Origin: Acanthaster planci
Lineage: Eukaryota; Echinodermata; Asteroidea; Valvatida; Acanthasteridae
Direction of reading: 5' to 3'
Assembly (NCBI RefSeq): GCF_001949145.1
Contig: NW_019091428.1
Coordinates: forward strand, 908,622-965,067
DNA: 56,446 nucleotides
Shown here: piece after piece, positions 11,401 to 26,400 of the stretch
Numbering within the stretch: position 1 is the stretch's first letter
How the letters are laid out: each line of letters starts with the position of its first letter
Notes under the pieces: model-generated
Told to the model about the DNA's origin: nothing
Databases searched by the model: none
Seen by the model: only the letters and a program-made list of their open reading frames with translations
Made by a program: the position numbers and the translations under genes

Positions 11401-14400
11401 TGCAGTGTCATTGCCCTAATGACCATTGCCTGTCTAATTGCTCCATCCAGAGGAAGTCCCCTTTGAAGCGCATTAATTTATGGGACCAGTGACTTGTGCA
11501 AAAAAAACCCAAAAATTAACATAGGAAATGTTTCTTCCGTTCCTTTGTTTCAGTAATTGCTAGTTCTTTGCCCAGTTGGGAGGTTAAGTTACATCTCCAG
11601 TGTGCTCTTTTTTGAGAGCTCTTGTATTTATGCTGCAAGTTGGTGGGACAAAAGGAAAAAGAACACTGGCTCGGAATTCCTAAACACATTTGAGATTGTT
11701 TTCTTTCAATAGATGAATCCTGAATTTTTGTTTTATTCAAAGAGTTCATTTCCAGCTTGTGCCCATTTCCATTGTGGAAGACGACATTTGTAAAATAAAA
11801 TTCAAAGTGGTTAAGGTTTCAGTGAATCTATTTTATTCAATATATCAATATTTTCAAATAAAACTCAAAGTGGTTAAGGTTTCAGTGAATCTATTTTATT
11901 CAATATATCAATATATTCAAATAAAATTCAAAGTGGTTGAGGTTTCAGCGAATCTATTTTATTCAATATATCAATATATTCAAATAAAATTCAAAGTGGT
12001 TGAGGTTTCAGCGCATCTATTTTATTCAATTTATTCCAGATTCTATTGTCATTTAGTAAGCTGTGAAATGTGTCAGCTTTGAAATTTTTGCAATCTTTTT
12101 TGCATGCACAGCAATAGTTTGAAGTTTCACTGGAATATGTAACCTCATGCTGATTAATAATTTTGATGCAGGGGTAGGCCATTATGCATATAAAGCGTTA
12201 CCATTTGCAAAGCCATCGTCATTGCACAATATACATGTATCTCCATGTGCCTTGTTAAATGTTCATTCGACAGCATCGTACCGCATTCCATTTATCATCC
12301 ACGTCATCATTCACCACCATTCACCATCGTCACTCACCATTTTTAACACCGTGCCTCTCATCGGATGCAGAGCAAATTTCCCCAAACCCCCCCCCATTAC
12401 AAACAAACACGGTAAATTGGCAAGTTGGGACCCGATTCGCATAAATGTTCCGATTTGGATTGCTTAAGTTGTAAGGAATAGCCCTCCCTTAGGATCCACA
12501 CCCTTGGACAAGCTCATTTTTTGCAATCATTTTGTTGGACCAACACTCTAAGAAAGTGACACAAGTTTTCATGTTTTGTAGGAGCAACAAAGGAATGCAA
12601 AAGAATTTCTGCAGTGATTTGATTCATTCCCATCTCAGTGACCGTACATGGAGATAATTGAAATGAGCTTTTGAATGTTTGAAATGATAGATTTTGTGCT
12701 AATCTTTTTCTATCTCTGTAAAGATTTGATTTTTACTGCATCTTTGTAACAATCAGAATTATGAATCTCTTTTTTAAATTTGAAACTGTGTTACTTTTAA
12801 AATCAACTTCTTCCCCAAAAAGTTAATGGTGTGAAAAACATCAATCAAGAAAATTAACATTCAGGTTGGAAGTTAAAAAGGTGTATTGCTTTTCTTTTTT
12901 TCTGTCTCTGTATTTCTCTCCAATTTTTTTTCCTTATCCCTTCGTTACCACCAGGAGATCTGGTCGGGGGTGCTGCCTTTATTTTCTGCCCTGGCCCCCA
13001 GCGACAGGCAGCTCATAGGGGGTCTGGTGGTAGATATTGTCACCATGCTAGTACAGCTAGAGGTCGGTTGGTTTGTTTGCTGTCTTCTTTCCAGTCAGTG
13101 TTGCTTGGCAACGTGGCATCCCAGCACACTTTGTTTGTCGTTTTTCTTTTGAAATGGTTAAATCGGCGGGCAACTTCACACATCAATCCAGGAAATAGGG
13201 AACAAAATCAAGCTGCAAAAGTGAGAAAGGGATTCTAAAGGTGAAGGACATCGCACTGAAAGAATAATATCGCAGTATTCGTGGTGTATTCCTCGTGTTT
13301 CGGACTATCTGCTAATCTCAAGTTATCGCCGGTTATCTTTGTATGCTAACACTCAATATAGATACATTGCATTACTGGGATAACCATTCTGTGAACTATT
13401 ACTAATCCATGCTGGAATGTGTTGATAACCGTGCTTGACTTTACAGATTAGAAAAAAAGTAGGATACTTTGCTTGCGTAGACATCAAGTTGAGGTTATAT
13501 TTGCCTTTTTTTAATAATACATGTGGTAGAATTCTAAAGAAAGGCTTATTAATTTTTTTGCATCATGGGGATGCTCATTCACAAAAAGAGCGATTCTTAT
13601 CTTGCATGGTTTGTTCGATTGCACTGTTCGTGGGGCACATGCACATCCACCGTACACTCACACAAGTCTGTTCCATGCACATTTCTGCCTGCCTATTGAC
13701 CAATAATTGAAGGCGTTACCCGGTACTCTTGCACACCTGGTGACCAGACTGAAAGGTGTTGCTATCTGGATTGCAAAGCCAAGTTCACTGTACCAGTACA
13801 TCCTAAGCTTCAATGTTTATTTTTCACAAAATTTTTTCGGTGAGAGAGAGCAAAGCGAATAAATGCTTGATTCCCAACACCTTCATCAGAGAACATTGGA
13901 AAAAATCCATTTCTTATGGAGTAGCACCTGTTATTTTTCGATCTGAACACATCCATGAAAGAAATGGATGATGCAACACTTTAACGTTTGTGCTTTCCTA
14001 TGGTGTTCAGACTACTCAGTGGACCTTTGGCCGCCATTCGCTCCTTAAGAAAGAGCACATGTAAACAAGGTGTGTCATTATGATTACATAGGCTTACTGA
14101 TTCCATGGATGACAGAGTAGTAAAAATGGAATTGCGAAGGGGGAGGGGAGGCAGCTATAACAATCCTATTAATACCAAAACCTTCCAGAAAATTGTCTGA
14201 AAAGATTGAGAAAGAGAGTCTGGGCTCATTGGCAGTTTGTGCATGGAGCAGATATTGCATGCCGTACGTATCATGGTCACTTCATCTGCACTCACGGCAC
14301 GATTTTAATTCTTGCACCGTGGTTGATCATGGCGAAGCATTGCCAGGGATGTCTGATTACATTTTAGAGGCGTAACCCACAGATCAGATTAAACCGGAAT

Positions 14401-17400
14401 GAGCTGCATGTTAAGGTCTCATGTAGAATAACGATTGTAGCCTCAAAATTAACTCTTGCAGTAGGAATCTTGGTAGAAACTGATTCTTTTGCAACTTTTT
14501 GTAGCTTTGCCTTGGAAAGAACAAAAAAAAAAACTAATACGTGATCACATTTCCGCAGTTGAAGAGCAGTTCTTTGATTTTCCTCCCAACTTTGACATCA
14601 TGAAGGATGCAATCAGGAAATGAAACTCTGCAGCTCTCTTACGAGATAGTCAGAAAGTTTCTCATAGATGTTTTGGAGCCTGTGTGTTGGGTCATTGACC
14701 AATTCATCACTTTTCTTGCAGTCCATTGGCGGCCTTTTTTTTTTAAACCAGGCTCAACCATCGAGCGTGCACAGAAGATTCCTTAGCAGATTGCAAATAA
14801 TATTGTGGCTGCCCATATATTGCCGCGTCTCCGATAACATCAAAGGAGTGCCCAAAAATCAATGGGATGGAGATCTCTCTGCACATTTAAAGTAAACAAG
14901 GATTGCAGATTGAATATTAAAGGAAAGGTTGACCGGGCAGGCAGCTTGCTTCTGTAATCTTTCCTCAAGTCTCACTTCAGGCCGAAGTACCAGTGTAGAT
15001 CTTCGTTGATATTTACCAGTTCTTCATGACTTGACAGTCTTCTTAGTTGGTGCGTAATTTTTAATGCATGCATGTTGAGGAACGAGATGGTACAGTTCAA
15101 GTTGCTAGAAGCAGTGCTATGGTGACAGTGTACTAAGCATGGACATTTATGTCAGTGATGCCGGGTTTTTGTCATCTAGGTTTTGAACTTTTTTAATGCG
15201 GCTGTGAAGGGAGCAGTGTTGAGGGTGGGGCCTCCCTTCCCTCCCCGAAGCTACTGAAGCTGCACCATTTATAGCATTGAGCCCTTTAAAGTTGTTGTAA
15301 CATAATTTCATTGTCTTGGGGGATGTTTCATTTTGTCTTGGTGTAGGAATTTGCAGGTGCACTGCTGTGGCATTTTTTTTGGGCTTCCAAAAGCTGTTTT
15401 TTTTTTAAATCTCCTCAGATTAGCGAAGTGCTGGTGTGCTAGATTGTGCAAACTCATCTTTTCCACTCAGTGTGATGAGGCAATTTGCTAGTTACCTGCC
15501 GTGGGTCATATTCATTGGGAAACATTGGCACGAACCGTAGTCATAAAGTCAAAAGTTTGTCAGTTGAAATTCCTGCATATAATAATAATCTTGCCCGACA
15601 AGTACCACGAGTACTTTTTGGTGTAGAATAGTTTCTTCACATATTAAGCATAGTGAGTAGTCATTTTCCCTTGTTGGAAGGCGGATATACAGTGTACATG
15701 TACATGCCGTATTTTCAGCTCTCTACACATGGTTGACATACAGTATCGTTGAGTGTTCAGTTGAGTAGCTGCTGTCCAGTTTTCTATTCTTGCTTGGTAC
15801 TGTTCTTTTCCTGTACATAGAGCATTAAGCTTGTAGATAAAAGAGACTGACATGTAACCGTGTAAGCAATCTGTTTAATCTGGTGTTTATGTGATTTCCA
15901 GATAGCCGCTGTGGAGAATGGATTTCTTTTCATTCCTAGAAAGTCTCACTTGCAAACTGACAGTCTCAGACTACGAAAATGCATACTTCCATAATGCATC
16001 TAGTCCAGTAGTAATAATATCTGTAGATTTATACAGCACACTTATCCGTAAAACCAATCAAGGTGCAATCCATTATTGCTCTGTAGATGCCGCATCATTA
16101 TTACCCCTGGTCAGCAGGCCTGTATAGCATTCCTAAGATGATCTCAGTTATTAGAGGAGTGTGTTAGCGCCCCCGTTCCAGCATTAATGACTCTTTGAAA
16201 CAAAACAACACCTGTCAGACCTCGTAGGCACCTGTGCACCCCTGGGTGGAGGGAAGCAGCTTGTGGTGATGTGTGTTGCCCGTGGACACATGTCCTTTAG
16301 CCCCTCTCCCCCAGTCTTTGAACCCACGTTATCTTGAATGTGATGCAAAAACTGCAAGGCCACATCATTCCCTTCCAAAAGTCTGGGAGATAAAAGCCCA
16401 GAGGTTTTGAATAACATTCAAAGACGTAGTCTGGTTTTTTCTAATGTAGCTGATTGTTGCCAATTGAAAACAGAAAAGCTGCCATTTGCTCAAATGGGAA
16501 GAACTAATAGCAGCTAGCTGAGCTGGATTGGTGGAAAGAAGTCTNNNNNNNNNNNNNNNNNNNNNNNNNNNNNNNNNNNNNNNNNNNNNNNNNNNNNNNN
16601 NNNNNNNNNNNNNNNNNNNNNNNNNNNNNNNNNNNNNNNNNNNNNNNNNNNNNNNNNNNNNNNNNNNNNNNNNNNNNNNNNNNNNNNNNNNNNNNNNNNN
16701 NNNNNNNNNNNNNNNNNNNNNNNNNNNNNNNNNNNNNNNNNNNNNNNNNNNNNNNNNNNNNNNNNNNNNNNNNNNNNNNNNNNNNNNNNNNNNNNNNNNN
16801 NNNNNNNNNNNNNNNNNNNNNNNNNNNNNNNNNNNNNNNNNNNNNNNNNNNNNNNNNNNNNNNNNNNNNNNNNNNNNNNNNNNNNNNNNNNNNNNNNNNN
16901 NNNNNNNNNNNNNNNNNNNNNNNNNNNNNNNNNNNNNNNNNNNNNNNNNNNNNNNNNNNNNNNNNNNNNNNNNNNNNNNNNNNNNNNNNNNNNNNNNNNN
17001 NNNNNNNNNNNNNNNNNNNNNNNNNNNNNNNNNNNNNNNNNNNNNNNNNNNNNNNNNNNNNNNNNNNNNNNNNNNNNNNNNNNNNNNGTTACAGGAAAAA
17101 TAAAGTTCATGGCATAGAGGCAGGTAGTTTAAAAAGTCTTATTTATAAAGCTGCAATGATCTTTTTTTTTTTACCATCGCACAGGTTTGTTTTGCTGCCG
17201 TTTTCAGTTTCATGAATGGAACATGAGTTTCTTTTGTTGCCATGGTGACAGCACAAGTGACCTCACAAGTAGACATGGTTGTTGCAGTACACATAAAATC
17301 AGTGTCAGGGAAACTAAAAACAAAACAGGAGGCTTGCTTTGAGTGCTTATTATACGCAGACTTCTTATATCTCTTATTCCTGAAGTTTCTGGCTTCACTG

Positions 17401-20400
17401 ATGATTTTGTGTACTGCATCAACCAGGTGGCGTTCACCTTATGTTCAGCACTCTTGCACTACGTCAAACCCACAACTGTGGCCTTTTAAGAAATTTGAAA
17501 TTTTTTTTACATTTTGTCCTCTGACTGACCTTCCCTCAGTCTCTTCTGCAAGACCTCGAGGAGAAGCACCCACAGTTGGACGAGTTAGTCAGCCGAGCAA
17601 AGACGCTCCAGCTGGAGTCGCAGACAGAAGGCAGCAAACAGCTGCTGCAAGAGAAGGGTAAACTAAGTCTCTATTTTATATGAATTCACCACCCTCCAAA
17701 AAAGTTATGTTGCAAACAAAAACTTTTGGATCAACTCTTTTAGTTGAGGCTAGAACTTCACACCATAAGCTCCTCGCATGAGTAAGTGCTCATCGATTTT
17801 ACGTGTATATGTACAAAGCGAGAGCAATAGCATACCTAACCAATTTTCGTATGGAAAATTGTAGCCTTTACGTGGCACAGAGCACTTGGTTCAAATGACC
17901 CCCCCTCCCCCAACAACAACCAATTCTGTTCAGGTGCTTGTAGCGGGAGCAGATTGCCTCCAAATATTTCATCTCTACAATAGTGATAAATGCATGCTGT
18001 GGGTCTTGAGTAAAAATGTTCCCGAGTTAGAGAAGGCTTTTCCAGCCTTTACCTCAAATGAACGTTGACAGATTTTTTGAGAAACTTTCTCTTATTTTTC
18101 ACTCGGCTTTTTTCAGTGAACATGCTCCTGGGCCTGAGGCTCAATTGTTTTTTCTTTGGACAATTAGTTGGGAAAAGTGCAATTCAGAAGCAATAGAACA
18201 AGCTTTCTTATTGGTCAATTTTAGGGGACCGACTCTGGGATGTGTGGAACAGATCCTTTTCTTCTGTTGGAGATGAAAAATATCCATGATTCAAACTCAG
18301 CACTGAAACAAATATTTACCTAATTTGTCATGTGGCATTTTACAGTAGACAAGCTCAAGGAGTTGAAACAGATTTCTTTTCTTTGACAGTTTGAGGTGGA
18401 AGGTGATTCAAAGTCAACTATAAAACAAGTTTTACTTTTTGTTTGTTTTTTGGGGGTTTTTTTGCTTGGCTTTCCCAGTGGACAAGCTCCTGGACCTGTG
18501 GAACAGCGCCTCCCTGCGGGCCAGCTCCCGCTCCCGCCAGCTGCAGGCCATGCTGACCGACTCGCAGCAGTTCCACGAGCTGACCGACGAGCTTTGCCAC
18601 TGGCTGGGCAAGATGGAGCAGACCTTGGACGGCTACGCGCCCGTGGGCGACGAGGTGGCGGTGCTGCAGGGCCAGTTGGAATCACAAAAGGTACAGTGAG
18701 AAACGCATGACTGGCCATTCAAGGAGAGGGTACCTCTGTGGGGAAGAGATGACAGTTGTCATGCATTGACAGAGAGGGTTTTGTTTTGTACAAAACAGGT
18801 ACTTGTATTGTGAGTTCTGTGGGGAAACTATGCCGGTTATTTTTGTGTACTCGGCAGACAAACAGTTGAAGGTCGATAGAGTTTGTGATTCATATGTTTA
18901 CACCCTGCTGCATATAGGCATTGCTGGAAAAGGGTAATGGTTTTCCTGATCCAGAGAGAGGTAAGGTTGTAATTGTTGCTTCAGAAGTTGCGGCTTGACT
19001 TTGGGGGCAAGGGGATTAGGTTGAGGGAATGCTGATTAGATGAACTGCTGGCTTGGTGAGTAGGCAGTGCAGACTGGAATTACTGCTGGCTTGGTGGATG
19101 ATTGTACGGTAATCACATGCCTGGTAAAACAGACTGCCACACATATGTACTTTCCAAGCTACATGCATGCTACTCCAAGAAATTAAAGGATTAGACATTT
19201 GTCTTCGAAAATTTCAGCCAGGTGAGTACTTCATTGATTTTTACTGACTGGACACTGAAGAGCATGTTCACGCCTGAACATCGCTACATGTACACTAAAT
19301 GACTGTTATGTAAAAACTAATTTTTAAAAATTAATTAGTGAGTGTGATCCTTTAATTTTTTGGAGTAGTGTTGAATGCGCACTCTGGTAGAAATTTGTGA
19401 ATGCACAGTGTAAAGTGGATAATACCTACAAGAGCAGTATTAGTCATGCTGGGCAGTCTATTTCAGGTTCTATCTCACAGACCGAATGTAATTTCATAGT
19501 GCTTTCTATAACGAGGAAAACAGTTGGAGGAAAATTGTTTTCTCTTCCTTAACTTAGTCCGGTTGGCTGTGCTGTTTTGTACCCTGTGGATACATGTATA
19601 AAAACTGTTCGGAGGGGCTAGGTTTTAATGGTATTTCTGAGGTCAGTGAAGTGGAATCTATTCATCTTAACCAACTTGAACTAATTTAACTGACTCAGAG
19701 TCTAAATATGCCCACCTTTTGTTTTCAAAGGTCCTTTTGCATTAAAAATAAGGAAACTAAATCAGACAACATGAAATCTTTCTGAAGGTATTTGGTCACC
19801 TTCGTTAATTTCTGAGACAATCTCAGAGACTTCCGTTCAAGGATCAAGTGGACCTGAATGAGCCAGTTGGGTAGTTTGAAAAGCCCAGGAACAAAATGTT
19901 TGCGAGACTTAGTGTGTGGCTGTGCTGATAGGGCAGACTATTGCAGGTGCGGGTGCCTGTTCCCTAATAGCCTTGTGCAGGACATGCACTGTTAAAATAT
20001 TGAACTGGCTCATTGGAATCAAAGGATGACCCTTGAACTCTGACCGTCTGGCAGGCTTTCCTGGAGGAGGTCGAGCAGTGGAAGCCGTGCATCGATGCGG
20101 TGAATGAGTCGGGCGAGCGGCTCATAGTAGACTACAGTGCCGACGACACCAACCGCATTCGGCAGATCCTGGACACCGTGCGGGACCGCTGGACCACCAT
20201 ATGTGATAGGTGAGGACCGAGACTCTCAGGGCTCTCTCGTAATGGAGTAATACTTGGGAGTAAGCACACATTTCTTTAGGAAGTGGCTACAGCTGCCAGG
20301 CATTGACTTTCATTGGTGCATGTGTTTGTAGCTGCAAGCCAAGTAGTCCAGACATCCAGTATAGTAGTCACTAGCATGGACAGAATAAAACCAGATTCGA

Positions 20401-23400
20401 TCACTGACTGTGGCTTCAGGCTCTTGCTTCATGAGTTCAGGTCTCTGACTTTGCATAATCAAGTATATGTTCCTTATTAACATTTTTTGCTGTTGAAACA
20501 CAAAGCTAACAGTGTGAGGCTGAAGTTTTGGGTCTTCCCAGTAGTTTGACAGAATTTATAGTCCACGGCTTCCTTAAATTAAAGATTTTATCAAACAGTA
20601 GATGAAGTTTAATCATGAGACTTGGTGCACTTGTGAAGGATGTAAGTCTTACAGGAGCCTTTCTTGAGACATTTCTTTGTAGTTTTAGATAAGATATTTG
20701 TGCCGTATGTGTGTGGGTGAGCTTTTTCTGTATCCAGGAAAGATTTTCCTACCAAAACCTGTTATACATTCCTGATTATGAAGGAAATTTTCATTTGTGT
20801 CTTGAAATTTTCAATGAAAGCCCTAACTTCCATTGCATAATGTCACTGTTGGATGTTGTGTTGCTTCACTGTACATTTAAAACTAAACTCGTCAGTGTCA
20901 CAGGAGACCTCAAGACTTTTTAGGCTTCCTGAAATTGTAAAGTTTCTCCATTGGTGGCTTCCCTCGTTCATTATTCAAGATCGTTCTTAACAAGCTGTTT
21001 TGCATGCGCCCCAATCTCGAATCTTGAACTGGTCTTGGTTATCACCCATTGCAAATGTGTAGGTGTGTATAGATTTGGAAGCCCGTTTCATCGAGAGGTG
21101 GTCGCTCCTTGCATTTAGAGCTCAATCTAGGTTTTGCCCAAACGGGCATGTTATGCAGATAAGGGAATGTAGGTGAAGCTTTGATAGCCAGGTTTAGACA
21201 CGGCCTTAGTGCAGCAAAATAGTGGCAGTGTCCGAATGTTATATGTGGGGCTGTGTGTGTAGGTCTTTGCCACGGCCAAAATACGTGGCCGCGCACTGCC
21301 AACAGTCGTAGCTGCAGCTCTGTGAGCTGGTTTCAACAAATTGCCAGTGCTGATGTGTTTTATTTGTTCGGCTGGCCAGGTCCAACCAGCGACTGCACGC
21401 CATTGAGGAGACGCTGCGCTCCATGCAGGACCTCCCCTCCCAGCTGGCCGACTTCTTCCTCTGGCTGGAGGAGCTGGAGCAGCCCATGGACTCGCTGAAG
21501 CGCGAGACGGACAACGAGACGGCCCTGCGCGACAAGGATCAGGTGGAGGTCTGGCTGCAGCAACTAGGGGTAAGTTCACCATTTCTTTCACTCGAACCTA
21601 ATTGGACTGATATTATTGTCAATTTCAAGGCTGTCTAGGTTGTTTTCTATTTTGGTTAACCGAGCCCTTTTGAGTTTACCGATAGATGGCTAACTCTGAC
21701 TGATATTGTGTCTAGAGGAAAATGTACATGTATTTCAATAGAAAATAATTTTAGGGTCATCAAAATAACTTGTTTGCAGTGTGTACATAGAACAAGGAAA
21801 AGTGTGCATGTTTTCACTTTGTTTTTGATACAAGGGGCCTGAAGAGTGCTAATTTTTGTTTTCATGGACTGTACAAAGGACGCAGATACGGATTTGAATT
21901 TCCAGACATCATCAATTGTTTTGTTTGATTGGGCTGAAACTTGGTGAGCATAGAGAGCATGGATGTGTTCAGGTGAATGCGAAGTTGCAATGAAAACCAT
22001 CCCCGTGGTGTCGATTTGAAAGGAAAAAGAATGGTAAAGAGAGAATAGAAGAAAGACAAAAAGAAAAACACTGAAAATGAAGCACACAAAAGTGGCCAAT
22101 GTTTATAAAAGGTCAAAGCCATTAATTTCTCGTTTTGCTTTTGGAATTCTTGAAAGTGCTAAGTTTTTGTAGCTTGTCCCATCCCTCAAGTGGAAGTTCT
22201 GAAAATACAGAAATTATTAAACTACTGGCAGTTTTTTATGCTAGTATATGAAGTCAGTATAGTTTCATGAAATTTGTCAAGAATTATACTTGAAATTGCT
22301 TTAAGGATTTTGAATGGTTTTGCTGTTCACCAGCTGTGAAAAATCAGCACAGATTTGACCTGTCAGACTGGTCGAGTTCAATTAACTTTGAATAAATGCC
22401 AGTTAATTACAGAACCCCCCCCCTTCTCCAAGGCAACTCATAAAAGAGTAGTAGTTTGAGGAATATAGTGCTGTTTACAGCTTAAGTTGGAAGATTATGT
22501 GGGAGGACATGAAGGGAAATGCAATATTGCTTTAATTACTGTGCAGCTGAAGTATCTGCGGATTTATTGAGAAGTCCATGGACAAGTGTTGTGGGGGGCT
22601 TTTGCCAGTGTTCAAGGCCTTTGCTGACCACTGAAAAAGGCTAGAATTCTATGATATAATTTTATTTGCACTATCTGGAAATGGTTTCTGCTGTGTGCGG
22701 AAACATGAGCCATGAGCCATTTTGATTATTCCTGTGGATGTTATGATAATGTATTTGTTTCATTTACGGGTATTTTTAGATGGTCTGCTGTGTAACCGCT
22801 GTGTAACCTAATGTTTCATTCATTTCACGTAACAGACGTGATTTTTTTTAGGTTACCATTCACATTCTTATGTTTGTTTTGCAGTCAGATTGAAAAGTGA
22901 GTTTTGTTGAGATAGAATCATAGTGTAGTTGTTCAGGGTGGTTGGTGAACCATCTCGTTTCTTTACTCTCAATGATTGCTTTTTGCCATGCCTAATGTCA
23001 GGGACAACTAGGATAATGTCGACTCAGATTAAGATGCAATCCCAAATCGATTGTAAATTTGCTGTTAAATAACTTTGAATGAGCAACCTGAGCAAGCTTT
23101 TCAGCAGAGCAAGTTTGTCCGTGGTAAACAAGCTTTCAGTCTGGAGAAGGAAGAATTGGTGACATTGTTCCACATTGTTCTTGCTGAAAGCACATGTCAA
23201 ATGATAATGTGGAGAAGAAGATGTTTGAGAAGGTTCTCCACTCAAATATTGGATAGAAATTCTCTGCTCACAAGAAGTCAGAGGTCCGAACACCAACTTT
23301 CAGTGTTTACATTAGTGCCTCCTTCCAGTAGCTGTCATTTAGTAAAGTGAAACTAATGGTTGAGTTCCAGCGGCAGCTCGTAATTCAATCAAATCTTCCT

Positions 23401-26400
23401 GACATTTTTGGAGGGCATTCTGGCCTTGTAGATTTATGGCTGCCAGCTATTTTTGAGAGAGACATTAAATCTCCCAAATGCCAGATGCTTGTCTGTGTGT
23501 ATGCAGGGAGCTACAGTATGTGTGTGTGTATTAAACAGTGACCTCAGAAATTTAAGGTCAGGTTTGTGTTCTAGTCTCATTCCAGCCGCATATTTGTCCT
23601 TCCCTTATTGCTTGAGTGACTAGTCCCCGTGGACAGGCTATTTTTTCGCACCCCAACAAGCCCGTCTCTTTCATCTTTCAGCTAATGGTTTTTTTTTCAG
23701 GAGTAGATATATCAGAAAAAAAAACCACATGAAATGAAATCATTCAGATATTGAGAATTGTAACGTGGTACTTGTGAATGAGCCATAAAACTCATGCTGC
23801 AAATGCTGTTGTAAATAAATGATTGCACTCACAGCAGTTTGCCCGGACAAGCTTTGGTTTTGTAACATTGAATGCATTGTTCACGTAATGACTCTTGTCA
23901 CTTGTATGTTTGGGGGGGGGGGAACCATTAGTTTGAATATACACCGCAGTAATTATATGAGTTCACATCTGTGAGAAGTTGAGTGTGAATGGTTAAGTGC
24001 ATGTACAGTACTGCAGATTGAATAAATGATGGCATTACTTTACGAGCCATCCTCTCTACAATCCACCTCCCTCATCTTTGGCCTTTGGTGGTCAAGGGAG
24101 GGGGAAGGTTGCCGATGGAGGATATTTTTGTAGTTTATGGCCCAACTGTCAATTCGACTCTTGCCACATTGCACTGAAATCCCTGCAAACAGTGTCAGCG
24201 CACTAGGGAACGATGCCGCAAACACAAAAACGGTCCCAAAGGACTTGGTCATCAAGAGCCAGCAAGTGCAAAGTTGTCCCTCGTCATCAATCTGCAGCAA
24301 GGGGGGGGGGTAGGGATTACAGGGTTTGCCCATTCCTGGGTTACTGGCAGTTCAATCAAATATTAACTGAACTTTTGATAGGGGGAACTGGCAAACAGAG
24401 AGGTGCTTATGGGCCAGACTGGACCAGACCTTGTTAAGGGGACCATCATTTATGATCAGGTTCCAGTAATTGGTCACTAATTGTGTTTGGGGCAAAGTGT
24501 AGTTTATTGTCCCAATTGGCAGTTTTACGAGAGAGCTACATGTATCATGTTATCTACATCCAGGGGTTACACTCAAGACGTGGACTAGATTGGGGGGAGC
24601 AATGCTTCTTGGGAAGATTGTTCCTGTGCCACAACTTCAGAGAGATGGGGTGTTGCTATGTATTCAGTGAGATGGCTGTGGGAGTGATTATTGCAGATAT
24701 TTGTCCCAGTTAATGGTTAAATTGTTTGGAATTTTGATCATTTTACCAATCAGTTGGTGTGTTCACGTTTGCTGAGGTCCTGAAACCAACATTTTTGACA
24801 GTCAAACTCATTTCAGTTTAGAGTATGATATTCTTAATGTTCAATTTTTATGCACATCGCAAGTTAGGCAAGACAACACTCTACATTTGCGTGTGTACAA
24901 ATCAAGGTTCCCTCCTAACTTCATCCCTTTAAAAAAGTTGAGAGTTTTGTCATGTTTTCACAGTCCCTGCCACCCAGCTCTTTATTTCAACACAGCTCAC
25001 TATGCAAGATGAACAGTCTAACGGCTTGTTTACTGGAAGGCATCTAGTGTACTGATAAATGATCTTCTTTCCATCTCAATTGCATTCCTGCACAATCTCT
25101 CAGTGATTATGATTGCCGCTGCTTATGATATATGTCTCCTGTGGTTTTGAATTCCAAACCTCTGACTCAAAACTATAACCCAAGTGTGGTTTATGCGTAC
25201 ACCCCTGTGGATTTACATGGATTCTCCCTACAATCAGTTTCTGAATGCTTGATGCTGGTTCTTTTGGGCTGGTCCACTGTTGACAACAGGCTCTCCAGCA
25301 GTACCTGTAGAAATTACTTTTTGAGGTCTTTTGTGTGTTTTTCTCCCTCGTTTGATCTGAAAGGTTCTCCTGAGCTGAATCCAACAGGAAACAGCTTGTG
25401 AAAAGTACTGTATGAATATTTAATTGGAGAGTAAATTGTGTATTGTTCTTTCCTAAAATATGTTCCCGATATTTTGACAAGCATGCACTTGATGGCTGTA
25501 ATTTATGATTTATGTGACCTTCTCATCCACATTGTATGGTTATCCAGGTGAATTGCCCTATAAGAATTAATGTACTACTGATTACCATGGAGTTGCGTTT
25601 AATAGCTCCATATGATTACTAAGGAGAAAGCTTAGGCCAGGCTAAAATAGTGAGATGTTTTCTGATATGTATTCAGATAAAAGTGAATTATTTCTGCCTG
25701 TTTGCAACTTCTCGGATCCCATTTAAGGCGTTACATATATTTCCCCAAATTCACATCTAGACAGGATTTAATTATGAACCGAAGGTGTCTCACAGAAAAA
25801 GTGGAATTGACGGCCGTGATACTCACATGTAGAAGGAACCTTGTGGGCATTCATAAATGTCACGTGCCATGAAAGAGAAACCATGTTCTTGTTTGTGGTG
25901 GCCTAAGCCCCTAGAGTGGGAAGGTATGACAAGAGGTAATATAAGGTAGTCACATTTTTAGCCAACACCTGCTGGTAGTTCCTGCTGGTAGCTACGGGCG
26001 AGAAAACTCCAGTCTAGGGGCACACGACAGGCTAGAGGTGGATACAAAAGACCTCTCACATTACTACTACACATAAGTGTCCTTATTCTTGTGAAGTGTT
26101 CACTTCCCTGATCTCCCCAAGGGGGTGGGGTGACTTCACTGCGGGCATGGAATCAGAGCTTTGCATTGGAAGGAGGACTTGAACAAGAGGACCATTCATG
26201 AAGCTGGAGGCGTCCGGGAAGTCATGATTGGAAGATGCATGCTCACTACACCAGGCTGTAAACGTTAATGGGGGGTAACTGTGTACATGGACAGCATGAC
26301 AGTACAGCTACAGGCTTGGTTATTTTTTCTACTGGGAGTGAGTAAGGATCAGTGTTTCTGCACACACTGGATAAGCCCATCCGCAAAATCTCTCAGAGAT

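Larger units (their letters stand above)
9682..17539. other. 7.9-kb intron between human exon 51 and 52 equivalents
   Basis: Contains four copies of a 63-bp repeat near 11792-12045, a CACCATT-rich tract near 12290-12345, the candidate cassette exon at 12955 and the assembly gap at 16545-17087. The rest is AT-rich with no recognisable gene or RNA. An exon could be hidden in the gap. Confidence 0.7.
17658..21379. other. introns between human exon 52-55 equivalents
   Basis: Introns 17658-18478, 18691-20054 and 20210-21379. A short repeated phrase ACTGCTGGCTTGGTG occurs twice near 19040-19095. Otherwise nothing recognised. Confidence 0.6.

Noticed and set aside
11759-12082. 107-codon open frame with a 21-residue repeat
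   Set aside because: Fully explained by the 63-bp minisatellite; very AT-rich.
16528-17110. Long open frames across the N run
   Set aside because: Artefact of the assembly gap.
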